The translations under genes and the position numbers were made by a program. The notes under the pieces are model-generated. The model did no database searches. It was not told the origin of the DNA and saw only the letters and a list, made by a program, of their open reading frames with translations. This document shows, piece after piece, positions 23,313 through 34,978 of a DNA stretch of 64,000 nt (position 1 is the first letter of the stretch; each line of letters starts with the position of its first letter). The stretch comes from Ligustrum vulgare (Eukaryota > Streptophyta > Magnoliopsida > Lamiales > Oleaceae), in the NCBI GenBank assembly GCA_963555705.1, contig OY743183.1:25889932-25953931 (forward strand). The letters are read 5' to 3'.

Positions 23313-24840
23313 ATGTGTGTTGCTCTAATTGGTGAATTCAGAACCTTACATGCTCAGTTATCCACAACTCTTACTGGGGCATTCCTAGCTCATTTACAGG
23401 TGAGGCCTACTCTGATAAACAAAGTTAGAGAAGCTCAATTTCAAGATCTAACAATGAAAATTTTGGAAGCAGAAGTCACGATTGGATTGCGAACAGATTA
23501 TGAAATCAGAGATAGTGCATTATTTATAGGAAATAGGTTATGTGTTCCTAATATTTCAGAATTGAAGAAAGAGATCTTGGAAGAGGTGCACAGTTCAGGT
23601 TATGCTAAGCATTCAGGTAGCACTAAAATGTATCATAACTTGAAGGAGCATTATTGGTGGCGTGATATGAAAGAGAAATCGTTAAGTTTGTATCTGCATG
23701 TCTTATCTCCCAACAGGTGAAACCCATGCGCCAGAAAACAAATGAACTTCTTCAGCCACTGCCTATTCCTGAATGGAAATGGGAGCATGTTACTATAGAT
23801 TTCTTATTTGGTCTTCCTCACACTCAAAATGGACATGATGATGTTTGGGTGATTGTGGATTGTTTGACCAAAACTGCAAGATTTTTGCAAAGCATAGCTA
23901 CATTTTCCTTAAATAAATTGGCAAAGTTATATGTGGATGAGATAGTCAGATTGTACGGGACTCAAGTATCCATTATGTCTGATAGGGATCCTAGATTTAC
24001 TTCTAGACTTTGGCCTAGTCTACAGGGTGCTCTTGGTACTAAGCTTCATTTTAATACAGCTTTTCACCCATGGATAGATGGTCAATCAGAGAGAACTATA
24101 CAAACTTTAGAGGATATGTTGCGAGCTTTTGTTCTGGAATTCAAAGGCAGTTGGGATGCTCATTTACATTTAATGGAGTTTTCTTATAATAACAGTTATC
24201 AAACAAGCATAGAGATGGCTCCATTTGAAGCCATTTACGGTAGGAGATGTAAAACAACAGTTTGTTGGGGTGAAGTCAGTGAGAGAAAATTAGCAGGCCC
24301 TAAAATTGTACAGATTGCAACAGAACAAGTGAAAGTAATTAAAGAGAAGTCAAAAGAAACACAAGATAAGCAAAGAAGTTATGTAGACAGACGTAGGAAA
24401 GATCTTGAATGTGTTGTTGGAGATAGAGTTTTCCTTAGATTGTCTCCATGGAAAGGTGTTTTGAGGTTTTCTAAACGAGGAAAACTAAGTCCACAATTCA
24501 TTGGGCCCTATGAGATAATTAAACGGATTGGACCAGTTTCTTATCAGTTAGCTTTGCCAACAAATCTGTCTAGAATTCATAATGTATTTCATGTTTCCAT
24601 GCTGCGTAAGTACATTCCAGATCCATCTCATGTTCTCGAGCCACAACCAGTCGAACTTAAGGAGAATCTAACTTGCGAGGAGGAGCCAGAAGGGATAATT
24701 GAAAGGAAAGAATAAATTCAACACTACAAGATTATTCCATTAGTCAAAGTTATTTGAAAGAATCATCCAGTGACGAAGCTACATGGGAAAACGAAGATCA
24801 AATCCGAGCTAAGTATCCTGACCTTCTTAGATGGTAGTCC
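23313..24840 (+). pseudogene. Tekay integrase with chromodomain (broken)
   Basis: The zinc-binding region has HSSGYAKHSGSTKMYHNL and YWW near 23590-23660, but the downstream Cys-x2-Cys is lost at a frameshift near 23680-23715. The catalytic core is one open frame (23717-24715): D in TIDFLFGLP, D in MSDRDPRF, E in QSERTIQTLEDMLR. It is followed by WGEVSERK, RVFLRLSPWKGV and the LSPQFIGPYEI/HNVFHVSMLRKY GPY/F module. The chromodomain begins at EEEPEGIIERKE, then a stop; the rest (NHP/DEATWENEDQI region, 24770-24810) lies in another frame. Confidence 0.93.
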
Positions 24841-24847
24841 ATTTAAT

Positions 24848-24879
24848 TTCGAGGACGAAATTCTTTAAGGAGGTAAGAA
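24848..24879 (+). promoter_or_regulatory. Polypurine tract of Tekay element
   Basis: tttcgaggacgaaattc, then tttaaggaggtaagaa, directly before the 3' LTR start TGTTACAA at 24880. This is the standard plus-strand primer context for Tekay-type elements. Confidence 0.9.
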
Positions 24880-27405
24880 TGTTACAATCCGCTTCTAATT
24901 GGGAAAGTCAAATATTTATTTAATCAAGTCAACATTTATTTGGCCAATTTTGGGACTAATTTAAATTAGTAGAATTTTTGGGGATCATTTGCATTTTATT
25001 ATTAGTTGAGGGTTTAACTTATTATTATATATAGTTAGACATTTTATTGGAAATATAAATGTGGGACCAAACATGTAAATTCCAACTAAATCTATTTAAC
25101 TTGGTTTTAGCAAACAAACCCACTCACAATCAGTATACCAACAAAGGTTGAGTGAGAGCTCGGCAATGGAGGGGAAAATCGAGTGAGAGAAGGGGGATTT
25201 TCATTCAAACTTCATCTTCTTCCCTAGTATTCTTCAATTTCAAGAGGTAAGCAAAAACTCATTTATTTAGAGATATGGTTTTAATTTTAGGATTTTTCTT
25301 ATTTAGTTAAATGCTAGAATTTTAGGATGGATTTATAGTTCGGTTGAAGATATTGAACTAAATATTCAAGTTAGTTGAGGACATTGTGATTTCATTCTAG
25401 GATTTGCATAAATAGTGGATTAAATTCAAGATTTGAGTATGATTAAGTTATTGAAGCCCCATGCTAACTTATTTCATGTTTAACTTCTTAGTTTGGTGAA
25501 GTTTATTTGGAGTTTAAATTACCCATGTAATTAAGTTCAAGATATAGTCAAGTACTAGTTTCTTTTGAAAGGGATTTTGGTGTCACTAAGCATTCCTTTG
25601 AAGTATTGATTAAATGGAGAATATATTAGCCACAATGAGATTATATTTCACACAAGAGAATTTGATTATCTATAATGCTGGAAGTAAATGAGATCTGTGA
25701 AATTTTATAGGATGTTATTTTATTTGGTCATGTACACTATAATTGTGATTAGTTGAGTTGATCCAAACTCTCATCTATATTTCAAGAGGTGACATGGAAA
25801 TAGGAAAAGCTTACTAGCCGACCTAGCTACCATTTCTAACTCTGTGCGTGGAAAACTTTATTATTCATAAAATAAGTATTTTATTTATTTATTTCAATTC
25901 CAAGGTTTATATGAAATAATTGTTTATTACAATTCTAATAGTAAATTATATAAATTGCAAAACTGCTTATTTCAGCTGGTTGAATTATACAACATGATTT
26001 TTACAGTAAAGTAGATATTCATCAATAGACATTTTTTTTATAAATTCTGTTCAGTTAAATCATGTTTTGGCAATTATTACATCAGCAGTAGATATTCCAA
26101 TTTATGTAAAGTTATATTAAAAAATCACCGCAAAGTACCCAGGTGATCTTACCCACTCTGCACTGATGTGAATTCGTTTCCATAGTGAATGACCAGATAT
26201 GTTACCTTAGCCGCTTTGCACTGATGTGAATCTGTTTCCACAATGTATGACCAGATATGTTATGTTACCAGCTCTACACTGGTGTGAATTTGTTTCCATA
26301 GTGTATGACCGGATTATTAGAGGTCTTAGGGATCCACCTTGTACACGTATAGGCTTTGGGCCGTGTGCTAGGGTGCTTAGCCTTTGGGGCAGCTCTGCAC
26401 GGGTATGCGCAGATTATCAGACTCAGTTTATCAGTTATCAATTTTGAATGGCTTTATTTTGTACATGAGATTACTCTGGACATGAATGAGGTTGTTCATT
26501 GGGTACATTTTGGTGTGATTTTCAATATTACTTCAGTTATTCGGATTTCAGGTAATAGACTTCAATTTATTAGATCTAAGATAACAGAATTCAGTTTATC
26601 CAGTTTACCGAATTCAGTTTATCCAGTTTACCGAATAAATAATTCAGCTTGTAGTATGGTGAAATAACAGTTGTCATGATTTTTATTGATATCAAATTAC
26701 TTATTATCCTTATGCGTGACTTATATCATTTAGAATCAAGAATGAATGATTTTATGATTCCAAAATATAAATTTCTATTAAGTTATAACCGAGTAAATAA
26801 GATTTTCAGGAATATGTATAAATGAGAAAATTATACTTATTTATGAACTCTCCACTCACTGAGTTTGTAAACTCATATCTTATCATTTTTCTATTTTAGG
26901 ACACACTGAGTTTTGAGAAGCCTTTTGGAAGATACTGCAGTGAACAAAACTAGAGCCACGTGACCTAGTAGTTTATATGATTCCATTCCTTAAACAAGTC
27001 TTTGTTATTCATGGGTCACATGTCTAGTATTTTGTATATGTATTTTGCATCACATGTGACATTTCATAGTTGATGGGCTTATCGCCCTTTTGATGGGTTC
27101 ATATGTATTCTGGTTATTTTTGTAAATAATACTAAACAGGTTCCTGCTTTTATTTTGTTTATGTATATTTTGGGACAAGTGGGTCCCAATTGATATTATA
27201 TATATTTTTTGTTTGGGAGTTTGTTGTTTTTCAGGTTGGTTTAGTCAAAGTTATAAGGGAAACTCTGTCAAATTTTTTTTAGAAATTCTCACGGTCAGAA
27301 ACAGGTCAAATTACCTTGGTGGTGGACCTGGTGTATAGTTGGCCTCCATCATCGGCACACATCACGTCTTAGGACCACTAGGGTGATTCGGGATGGGTCA
27401 TAATG
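24880..27405 (+). repeat. 3' LTR of Tekay element
   Basis: 2526 bp, colinear with 17585-20049. Differences include a 25-bp tandem duplication (gaattcagtttatccagttta repeated at 26586-26635), an extra ~50 bp near 26925-26975, and loss of the terminal CA. Confidence 0.95.
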
Positions 27406-27410
27406 GTTTG

Positions 27411-28020
27411 TCCAGATGGAGGTGATGGTGATGGCTACTGTGGAGATGGTAGTTGTGTTGGTGTTAAGAGTGTCTTAGAGAAGGTGATGGTAGCTCTAGA
27501 GACGATGTTGTTGTGGGTGTTAAGGGCTGCTATTGGATGTGGAGACGGAAATTGAGATGATTTCAAGATTTGATGGTATCTATGGAGATGAGGGTGTTGG
27601 TGGTTGTTAGCTGCTGTCGAAGGCAGTGGTCACGATGCTCATGCGTAGAAGGAACTAAAACAGAATCTGAATCGATGTTATTGTTCATTGAGGCGTCCAT
27701 GATAAGTGCGGGGTTATGTTGGATGAGAGCTTGGAGTTTTAGAGTTTTTAACGAGAGAGTCGATTCCTAGCCTGGTGTTGTTGTTGGTAGAGGTTAATGG
27801 TGTGGAAGCAGTAATGGTAGGGTAAGGTAGGGGGTACATTGTTAAAGTGATGGAGAGTTGATTGGTGGTGATGGTTGGGGTTTGGGGAAGGGTAAGGGTA
27901 AGGTAGGGGTGCATTGTTACAGTGATGGAGAGGTGACTGGTGGTGATGGTTGGGATTTGGGGAAGTGGTGGTGGTGGTTTATGGTGAGGCTACGTGTGGT
28001 GGTGGTGGCGGTGGTGCGTA
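27411..28020. repeat. GGT/GAT-rich low-complexity stretch with a 75-bp tandem duplication
   Basis: Dominated by ggtggtgatgg-type sequence. A ~75-bp unit (gggtaaggtagggg, cattgtta, agtgatggagag, tggtggtgatggttggg, tttggggaag) occurs at about 27818-27886 and again at 27893-27966. Open frames on either strand are low-complexity and I do not call a gene. Its reverse complement resembles the CAC-rich stretches at 38400-39050 and 54720-55020, suggesting a common repeat family. Confidence 0.7.
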
Positions 28021-28720
28021 ACCAATAATACGTAATTTGTGACTAGTAAATATATGTTATTTTAAAGATTTGATAATTTGTGACCTTTAATTGATTTTTT
28101 TTATTGTGACTTAATAATTTGATAATTGTGACCTAAAAATAAGTTGTGACCAATTAATTAGTGTGACCATAATTTCTGATTGAGAAATAGATTGTGATTA
28201 ATTAAATCAATAATATATGACCAAAAATGAGTTGTGATCAAATAATTAATAAATTGTGACCTATAAAATTTATAACCTATGATCGAGAAAACTTATGATT
28301 TGTGAAAATTGTGACCTAAGAAATTCGTGATTTGTTACCGGGAAAAAATTGTGACGTATAAAGTTTGTGATTTGTGACCATTGGAGAAATTGTGACTCAT
28401 AATTTGTTAAGTTGTGATCAATTAACTCAAAACTTGAGACCGAGAAAAAATTGTGATCTAGAAAATTCAAGATTTGTTTCCGAGAAATAAGTTGTGACCT
28501 ATAAATTTTTAATCTGTGATCGAGAAATAAGTCGTGGTCTTTAATATTTGTGATTTGTGACTGATTAATTTGATAAGTTGTGAATGAAGATAGGTCGTAA
28601 CCTATAAATTTATTATTTTTTATCGAAAATTAAGTCGTGACCAAACAATTTTATAATTTTGATCGAGAAATTTTATAATTTGTGATTTTTATATGTTACC
28701 ATAAATTGTATAATTGTGAT
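28020..28720. repeat. Degenerate TTGTGACC array (forward orientation)
   Basis: More than fifteen copies of ttgtgac(c/t) or close variants at irregular 15-35-bp spacing, separated by ataaa/aatttg-rich spacers such as gagaaataagttgtgacct. No ORF is credible. The reverse complement (ggtcacaa) forms similar arrays at 37829-38399, 39871-40848 and 43430-43512. Confidence 0.8.
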
Positions 28721-29044
28721 CTCAACTTATTTAGTTACATATTTTTTTAATTAAAAACCTGATTTTATAAAATCACAATTTTCTTTAAATTCACATGTGT
28801 ATATATCACATAAGACAATAGAAATTGGTCTCAGTAGTGTTTTTGGAAAGATTGGTACGAAGAGGGTGGACCATGGGGTTGGCCCAAGAAATTAAGCCTA
28901 GAAGAAGAAGAAGGGGAAATTACACAAAATAACCCTAAATTTTATGCTATTTGAATTCTACCCTTTCCAACTAATTAAAAGAAATTCACAGCGTATTAAT
29001 TACGGTGTAAACAAAAAATCCCCAAACTCAAATGAGGACCCCGT
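28721..29044. repeat. Dispersed repeat tail
   Basis: aacctgattttataaa, then gaaattgg...gtgtttttggaaagattgg...gaagagggtgg and ggcccaagaaattaagccta (28760-28905) match 55480-55650 closely. This is the tail of the same composite repeat family. 28930-29044 is the 3' flank of the DUF538 pseudogene. Confidence 0.75.
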
Positions 29045-29465
29045 TCTTCTCAACCTACAAACTCCATTTTCCCATCTTCAGCAGAAACAATCCCAACTGA
29101 AAATTCCAATTCATCCTCAACTCAAGTGACCTCAACAATATTCAGCCAAAAATAACAGCACTTTCACTTGAATCCCCTTCAAATCAGTAATCTTGTCCTT
29201 CAATATAGTCTTTGTCTGTGCTTTTTGTCTTGTACTTCAGATTGAAATCATCAATACTGAAACTGCAAGTTTTGTTCAAGTAAACATGAATTCTCTAGTG
29301 GAACTGTCCAGGTCATAGCTGGTTACTCGGCCTTTTGAAAGTAGACCCACCGGAAAGTCGTATTCCCGTAAAACCTCATACAATGTTGGCAAGTCGTCGG
29401 CGCCGATCTCCGGAGAGAAAAGGTTTAGGGAAATTATGAGGAGGAGGCATGGGGTTATTCGTATA
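29045..29465 (-). pseudogene. DUF538-family secreted protein pseudogene, split by a copia insertion
   Basis: On the minus strand the frame after 29465 reads RITPCLLLIISLNLFSPEIGA, a typical signal-peptide core, then DDLPTLYEVLREYDFPVGLL and VTSYDLDSSTREF. This is the conserved start of plant DUF538 proteins, small secreted/cell-wall-associated proteins of unclear function. A frameshift at about 29277 moves the reading to LNKTCSFSIDDFNLKYK and STDKDYIEG. A second shift leads to KDKITDLKGIQVKVL (29150-29195) and a third to WLNIVEV and DELEFSVGI (29080-29130), again canonical DUF538 blocks. The start codon with the first three codons (ATG TTT AAA) lies at 34641-34650, beyond the copia element. 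Joined across the insertion, the frame is exact (Met-Phe-Lys-Arg-Ile-Thr). The gene is dead both by insertion and by frameshifts. Confidence 0.9.
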
Positions 29466-29842
29466 TGATAGAATTTGAGAATTTGTGTATTATAATAACT
29501 AGAAAAATGAATCATTATTTACAATTGTACATGTACCTATATATATACAAGATTCCAAAACTCATTAGGAAAGGAAATAACTAGATATGCTAATCCTATA
29601 CAAGATATAGACTAATTGATACACTTTGATATTTACTAGGAATAAAAGAAAATAGAGAATATTCTATATCCACCAACATAATTCTTCAAATCAAGATAAT
29701 TCCTCTAGAGATATTCGGTTATCTTGGGAAATCGTGTGGGCCATGCTCGACTTCCACATTTTCTTCATGCAATGTGCCGTGATCTTCATGCAAGAGTTGC
29801 GGTTGCCTTAGTATAATTGAGTTCTTATTAATTTCTCTAACA
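29466..29842 (-). repeat. 3' LTR of second copia element
   Basis: 377 bp. On the minus strand it starts TGTTAGAGAAATTAATAAG and ends ...AAATTCTATCA. Preceded by the purine tract CTTGCGGGGGCC (29843-29854, minus). Confidence 0.93.
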
Positions 29843-29856
29843 GGCCCCCGCAAGAT

Positions 29857-30282
29857 TTAGGCTCCGTTTGAGACACCAATCTTGGACCTATTTGAAGTGA
29901 ACTTTGAAGGTCGTTGTGATTTAGTAAGAACATCGGCTAACTGATCATGGGTTGAAATGTAGGATACGGTGAAGCACCCGTTTTGGACATGACTTCGAAC
30001 AAAGTGGTAATCTATGGCAACGTGTTTCATACGTGAGTGGTAAATAGGGTTGACTACAAGGTAGGTCGCACCAAGATTGTCACAGTATATGATGGGGTGT
30101 TTTGCTAGGGTTACCCAAAACTCGGATAAATTATTTTTAAGCCAGAGAACTTCACTAGAGCAAGAAGCAAGTGCACGATATTCCGCTTTAGTTGAGGAGC
30201 GAGCAATCATGCGTTGCTTTTTAGAACTCCAAGAGATGGGGGAATTTTCAAGATAGACAATGTATACTAAGTGGAGGAACAA
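29857..30282 (-). pseudogene. Copia RNase H (second element)
   Basis: The minus-strand frame reads SWSSKKQRMIARSSTKAEYRALA, CDNLGATYL and HVAIDYHFVR, then the C-terminal end HDQLADVLTK. These are the diagnostic blocks of copia RNase H. This 3' end is open, but it is cut off from the RT by frameshifts. Confidence 0.9.
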
Positions 30283-30710
30283 TCATCAGGATTTTTGGCC
30301 CAATCAGAATCACAAAAAGCTGTGAGGAGTAGGTCAGGAGTCTGACGAAGCAAGAGACCATGATGGATGGTTTGTTTGAGATAGGGGAGAAACTGCTTGA
30401 CAGCAGTCAGATGCAAGTTCGATGGACGATGCATAAATTGGGATAATTTATTTACAGTGAAATAGATATCGGCACGAGTGAGAGATATTGTAGAGCACCG
30501 ACAAGCTGGAGGTAAGTGGTAGCATAAGTAGATGGGGATTTATCGAATAAGGAGAGGGGGCAGAGTTGGAGAGAGGAGTGGAGACCTCTTTAGCACCAAG
30601 CATGTTGGCCCTCGAAAGATCATGGATGTACTGGTGTTGGCTGAGAAAGAAATAGGAATTGGTTCAAGTCACTTCAACACCAAGGAAATAGTCAAGGGAA
30701 CCAAGATTTT

Positions 30711-31325
30711 TTACTGAGAACTTTTGTGAGAGGGTGGAGAGGAAATGATTAACGGCCTTTGTGTTGTTGCCGGCGACGAGAAGATCATCGACATACACAA
30801 GAAAGTAAATGGTGACGAGGGGCGATGGAGCAGAAATAGAGAAGAGTCACTAAGAGAGTTAACGAAGCCACAGGATAGAATAAATGAGCCGAGTTCATTG
30901 AACCATGCTCTAGGTGCCTGCTTCAAACCATATGGGGCCTTGTGCAGGCGACAAACATGAGATGGGAATTGAGAGTCCAAAAAACCAGGAGGTTGAGTCA
31001 TGTAGACTTCCTTGGTTAGGGTACCATGGAGAAATGCGTTATTCACATGTAGTTGGTGGACAGGCCAGTGATAGGATAGAGCTAAGGTTAAGAATATACG
31101 AATGCTTGCAGGTTTAACAACAGGGTTGAAAGTTTCATGGCAGTCATTTCCTGGTCGTTGGTGAAAACCTTTGGAAACAAGACGTGCTTTGTAGCAAGAG
31201 ATGCTTCCATTAGGATTTCTTTTGATTCGGAAGACCCATTTAAAACCTAAGAGGTTCATTGAAGGAGTTCGAGGAACAAGAGTCCATGTATTATTGTGAA
31301 GGAGAGCATTATGTTCATTTGTCAT
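30711..31325 (-). pseudogene. Copia reverse transcriptase (second element)
   Basis: The minus strand reads LGFKWVFRIKRNPNGSI, CYKARLVSKGFHQRPG, HQLHVNNAFLHGTL (Asn replaces the first catalytic Asp of the usual V-x-N/D-A-F-L context) and [16 protein letters not shown] [13 protein letters not shown]. The frame shifts shortly before the catalytic motif; YVDDLLVAG is readable in the neighbouring frame at about 30755-30785. Confidence 0.9.
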
Positions 31326-32128
31326 GGCGTTTCACCAATGATTTGATTTTAGAGCTTGGGTAACACAGGTAGGCTCCAAGGACTCGGAAATTGGATGTTT
31401 GGTAGTTGTGTTGTGAATTTGTTTGGGGCGGTAGATCCCACTTTTGGCACAGCCACGGGTGTTGTAGGGATGTGGATTTTACTCGAAGGGAACAAGAGAG
31501 GGATTTGGATGGACAGTGGCTAGAGTGGACCCTTTAGAGCGAGGCGAGGTGAGGGGAGAGGAGGTGGGTGGAGTGCTCGATGAAAGTTGATTAGCAGCTA
31601 CTGTTGGAGTGTCGTGCGAGACGAGTAGCAGCTCAGTTTTCACGATGGAGGGAGTAGTAGGTGACCCGCGGGTGGAAGGAACATCAGCACGGGGGGAGAT
31701 GGGATTAGTCGAGGCAGAAATGGAACTTGTTCGGCTAGGATGTACACTGGGTATAGAAAAGTTGGGTGAGACAGGGATAGAGACAATGGCAGGTGGTTGG
31801 GATGGCCTAAGGAGAGTTGTAGACAGAGAAGAAGTGGAAAAAGAGGGAGAATAAGGAAATGAATGCTCAACAAACCGAACAAGTCAGGAAGTGAACATTT
31901 TTCCAAGGTGGTAGTCAAAATAGAAATATGAGTGATGCTTGTCATCATCGCCAAAGAAGACACAGGCCCTCGAGCGAGGCTCGAGTTTAGAGTTGGTATA
32001 TGGTCGGACCCAAGGGAAGCACAGACAACCAAACTGAGTGTGTCGTAGCTAGGTTGACATTTAAATAAGCAGAAGTATGGGCTGTGATTTGATAAAGTGG
32101 GTGTGGTGAGACTGTTAATGAGGAAGGT

Positions 32129-32838
32129 CTATGTCTGGAATGCGTAAGTCCAAAAGGGAGTCGGAAGGGAGGTTTGATGCAAGAGGGTTAGCCCTGTTTC
32201 AATAATATTCATATGACGCCGTTCGGCGAGGCCATTGTGTTCACGAGTGTATGGTGGAGAGATTTTATGAGTAATGCAAAAAATTTCCGGTATATGTGAG
32301 AGATCTAGATATTCCCCACCACCATCAGTGTATAGTATTTTCATTTTACATTCAAGTAAATTCTCAATAGTCCGTTTAAAGATTGGAAAAACATGCACAG
32401 CATCAGATTTTAATTTTAATGGAAATACCCACATGTATCTTGAAAAAGGATCAACAAATAGTAAATAGTACTTGACACCGTCTCGGGATGGATAGGACTT
32501 GGACCCCAAACATCTTAGAAAACTACCTCTAAGGGACGACTACTCACTAAACTAGACGAAGAAAAAGGGAGCATGTGGCTCTTATTACATAAGCACGATT
32601 GACATGAAAATGAATTAGAAAAACTAGGAGACTGAGGAAGAATTCTGGAAGCAAGCATGTGGTTGGTGGTCTTGATAAATGGATGACCAAGACGTCCATG
32701 CCACAAGGTAGAGGAGATGGAGGTGATGGAGTTAACTGTTGGCCTAGAAGGAGAAACTCTAGGAGAGGACGACCACTCATATACTATGTTCTTAGTGCGA
32801 CCCTGAAGGATTGTTTGACGGCTGTATAGGTCCTTCAC
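32129..32838 (-). pseudogene. Copia integrase (second element)
   Basis: GAG-pre-integrase LWHGRLGHP and zinc region SCQSCLCNKS lie at 32590-32740. The core in another frame has YYLLFVDPFSRYMWVFPLK (32440-32490), YTDGGGEYLDL and REHNGLAERRHMNIIETGL with the catalytic Glu region. A frame break at about 32510 separates the zinc domain from the core. Confidence 0.9.
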
Positions 32839-33009
32839 AATAAAAGATTGGGGAAGAAATTCAACAAATAAGCCATTGTCATTACAAAGTTGATAAACTG
32901 AAATGAGATTTCGTTTTAATTTGGGAGCACATAAAACATTGAGGAGTAAAATGTTTGGAGAAAGGGTAGTACAAATTGTATGAGAAATTGAAAGAACGGG
33001 ATTATTACC

Positions 33010-34193
33010 TCAGACAACCTCGTTAGGCCCATCATTTGTGTGATGCAAGGATAGATCATCTAGCTGGAAGACAACATCGTTGGAGGCCACTGAGTTAACG
33101 ATCCAGTTATGTGGTCCATTTGAGTGAGATGTGTTGTTGACTGAATGTTTTGGAGGGCGAAGGTGAGGGAAAAGTACCCAGCATGTATTGGCTTTGTGCC
33201 CTTTCTGGTTGCAGTACTGGCATATGATAGGTTTACGAGAGCCATATGAGCAAGATTCACGAGCATGCTCGCGGCTTGTAGAGACATGGCGTGGATGGGA
33301 TGGGTTCTGGTACGTAGGCTGGGATGGGTTTGGGTGTATTGATGGAGTAGGAAGGAGACCGGCAGACGAGGATAGAGGATTGGAGTGGCAAGTAGAGTTT
33401 TTGGAAATTTTTAGGTGTGTAACTGAGGGACGGGTTTGAGATGGAAGAGTTGGTGCCGGTGTCAGTGTCGGAGACAAAGATCTCATGGTCAATGAGTTTG
33501 TCATAAAGTTCTTCAAACTTGATAGGAATGTCACGGGTGCGGACTGTGTCTACTACCTCCTTGTATGCCACCCCCAAGTCCCCGGGTGCAATAGATGAGT
33601 AGGTTAGCATTGGTAAGTGGTGCTCCGAGACGAGATAGTTCATCAGATAGAGATTTGATTTTTAAGAGATATTCAAAGATTCCAAGAGTGCCACAAGAGA
33701 GATTTGAAAGTTTAACCTTGATATATATAATATGTGACTGCAATTTTTTGGGGGAAATTCTTTCGAGTCTAGACCATGATTCATGAGAGGTAGTGACTGA
33801 AGCGATGATAGGGATTACGTCCTCAGTGAGGGAAACAAGTAGAGAATTGAGTATTAACTTGTCTTGTCTTTTCCAAGTTATGTATTCGGGATTGGGTTGG
33901 TCTTTGTTGTCGACTTTGATTGTGGAAGAGGGGAAAGGATTTGCGCCATCAGTAAAGCCCATGAGATTTAGGCCATAGAACACGGAGGTAAATTGAAGTT
34001 TCCATGAAGAATAGTTTGTATGTGACAGGCGCAGGGGAAGATGAGTTGAGGCATTGATTTTGATGAGATTAGGGGATGAAGAAGTTGTTGTTTGATCGTT
34101 ATTGAAGGTGATAGAAGATATGGTGGGTGGATGGAGTGAAATCATTGGATAGAAAGGAGAAGGAAGGGAGAGACTGAGATTGGAGGAAGGCAA
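33010..34193 (-). pseudogene. Copia gag and protease remnant (second element)
   Basis: ATG at 34193. The UBN2-type gag domain reads LRLSHTNYSSWKLQFTSVFYG and SHESWSRLERI. The frame shifts near 33530. The zinc knuckle CQYCNQKGHKANTC (CX2CX4HX4C intact) is at about 33180-33225. The protease site that should read W-I-V-D-S-G-A-S is WIVNSVAS (about 33090-33115), with both the Asp and the Gly lost. Confidence 0.9.
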
Positions 34194-34256
34194 AGAAACA
34201 GGTGGGAGAAAAAAAAATTGGAGAAGACGAATGCTACTCGTGAGAGTCTGATTAAG

Positions 34257-34268
34257 GCTCTGATACCA
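34257..34268 (-). promoter_or_regulatory. tRNA-iMet primer-binding site (second copia element)
   Basis: The minus strand reads TGGTATCAGAGC directly next to the 5' LTR end at 34269, a perfect match to the initiator tRNA-Met 3' terminus. Confidence 0.93.
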
Positions 34269-34640
34269 TAATAGAATTTGAGAATTTGTGTATTATAATA
34301 ATTGGAAAAATGAATCATCATTTACATACATGCACTTTTATATATGCAAGAGTCCAAAACTCATTAGGAATGGAAATAACTAAATATGCTAATCCTATAC
34401 AAGATATAGACTAATTGATACACTTTGATATTTGCTAGGAATAAAAGATAATAGAGAGTATTCTAGATCTACCAAGATAATTCTTCAAATCAAGATAATT
34501 CCTCCAGAGATATTCGGTTATCTTGGGAACTCGTGTGGGCCATGCTCGACTTCACAATTTCTTCATGCAATGTGCCATGATCTTCATACAAGAGTTGTGG
34601 TTGCCTTGGTATAATTAAGTTCTTATTAATTTTTCTAACA
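34269..34640 (-). repeat. 5' LTR of second copia element
   Basis: 372 bp, colinear with 29466-29842 with roughly 5 percent differences by eye. The terminal dinucleotide next to the primer site is TA rather than CA. Confidence 0.93.
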
Positions 34641-34650
34641 GTTTAAACAT
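34641..34650 (-). pseudogene. Start codon and first codons of the DUF538 pseudogene
   Basis: The minus strand reads ATG TTT AAA C. This supplies the Met start and the first base of the Arg codon completed at 29460-29459. It lies directly outside the copia element and includes its target duplication. The promoter of the former gene should lie in 34651-34978; nothing recognisable stands out. Confidence 0.8.
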
Positions 34651-34978
34651 GGGACTTGGAGGTTAAAGATAAGGTTTTGTAGTGGAGTTTAATACAGGAG
34701 AATAGAGCTACGGAATGATCTAGTGCACTCTTAACAAACCCCTACTCTGGCTTATTGGTATATTTAAAAGGATAAAATGATAGGGGATTAGTTAGTTGTA
34801 TGTTGAAAATTTTACCGACTTCAATTTGAGATCAATATTTTACTTGATGTTTGATAATCGAAAATGTATCTACTAGTGTGTTAGTGAAGATGAATATTGT
34901 AAAAATTAAAAGTGACATTTTCAAGTAGAAAAAAGTGACACGGTGTCACATTTTTTATTACTAAAAAACAGTGTTCTA
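34651..34978. other. 5' flank of the DUF538 pseudogene, no gene
   Basis: AT-rich. Near 34905-34960 the paired motif gtgacac-ggtgtcac begins the GTGACA-type array that continues after the MITE. No clear TATA or exon. Confidence 0.4.

Larger units (their letters stand above)
17585..27405 (+). mobile_element. Full-length Tekay-clade (chromovirus) Ty3/gypsy element, TSD GTTTG
   Basis: A 9821-bp element with 2.5-kb LTRs, primer site, gag, protease, RT, RNase H, integrase with a C-terminal chromodomain, and a polypurine tract. The flanking 5-mers gtttg (17580-17584 and 27406-27410) are identical. Chromodomain, long LTRs and the ttcgaggacgaaattcttt-type motif before the 3' LTR indicate the Tekay/del lineage, whose chromodomain is thought to direct integration to heterochromatin. 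LTRs differ at many sites (near 10 percent by eye) and the reading frame is broken at least ten times, so this is an old copy. The last two bases are TG where CA is expected. Confidence 0.95.
29466..34640 (-). mobile_element. Full-length decayed Ty1/copia element inside the DUF538 gene
   Basis: A 5175-bp element with LTRs 29466-29842 and 34269-34640, tRNA-Met primer site at 34257-34268 and polypurine tract at 29843-29854. Flanking 5-mers are gtata (29461-29465) and gttta (34641-34645), a 4/5 match; the gene reading frame across the site confirms the junctions. The order on the minus strand is gag, protease, integrase, RT, RNase H. All coding blocks are interrupted. It is in the same transcriptional orientation as the host gene it split. 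Confidence 0.94.

Noticed and set aside
27570..27914. Plus- and minus-strand frames in the GGT-rich stretch
   Set aside because: Compositional; the coding phase is not maintained across the 75-bp duplication and there is no domain.
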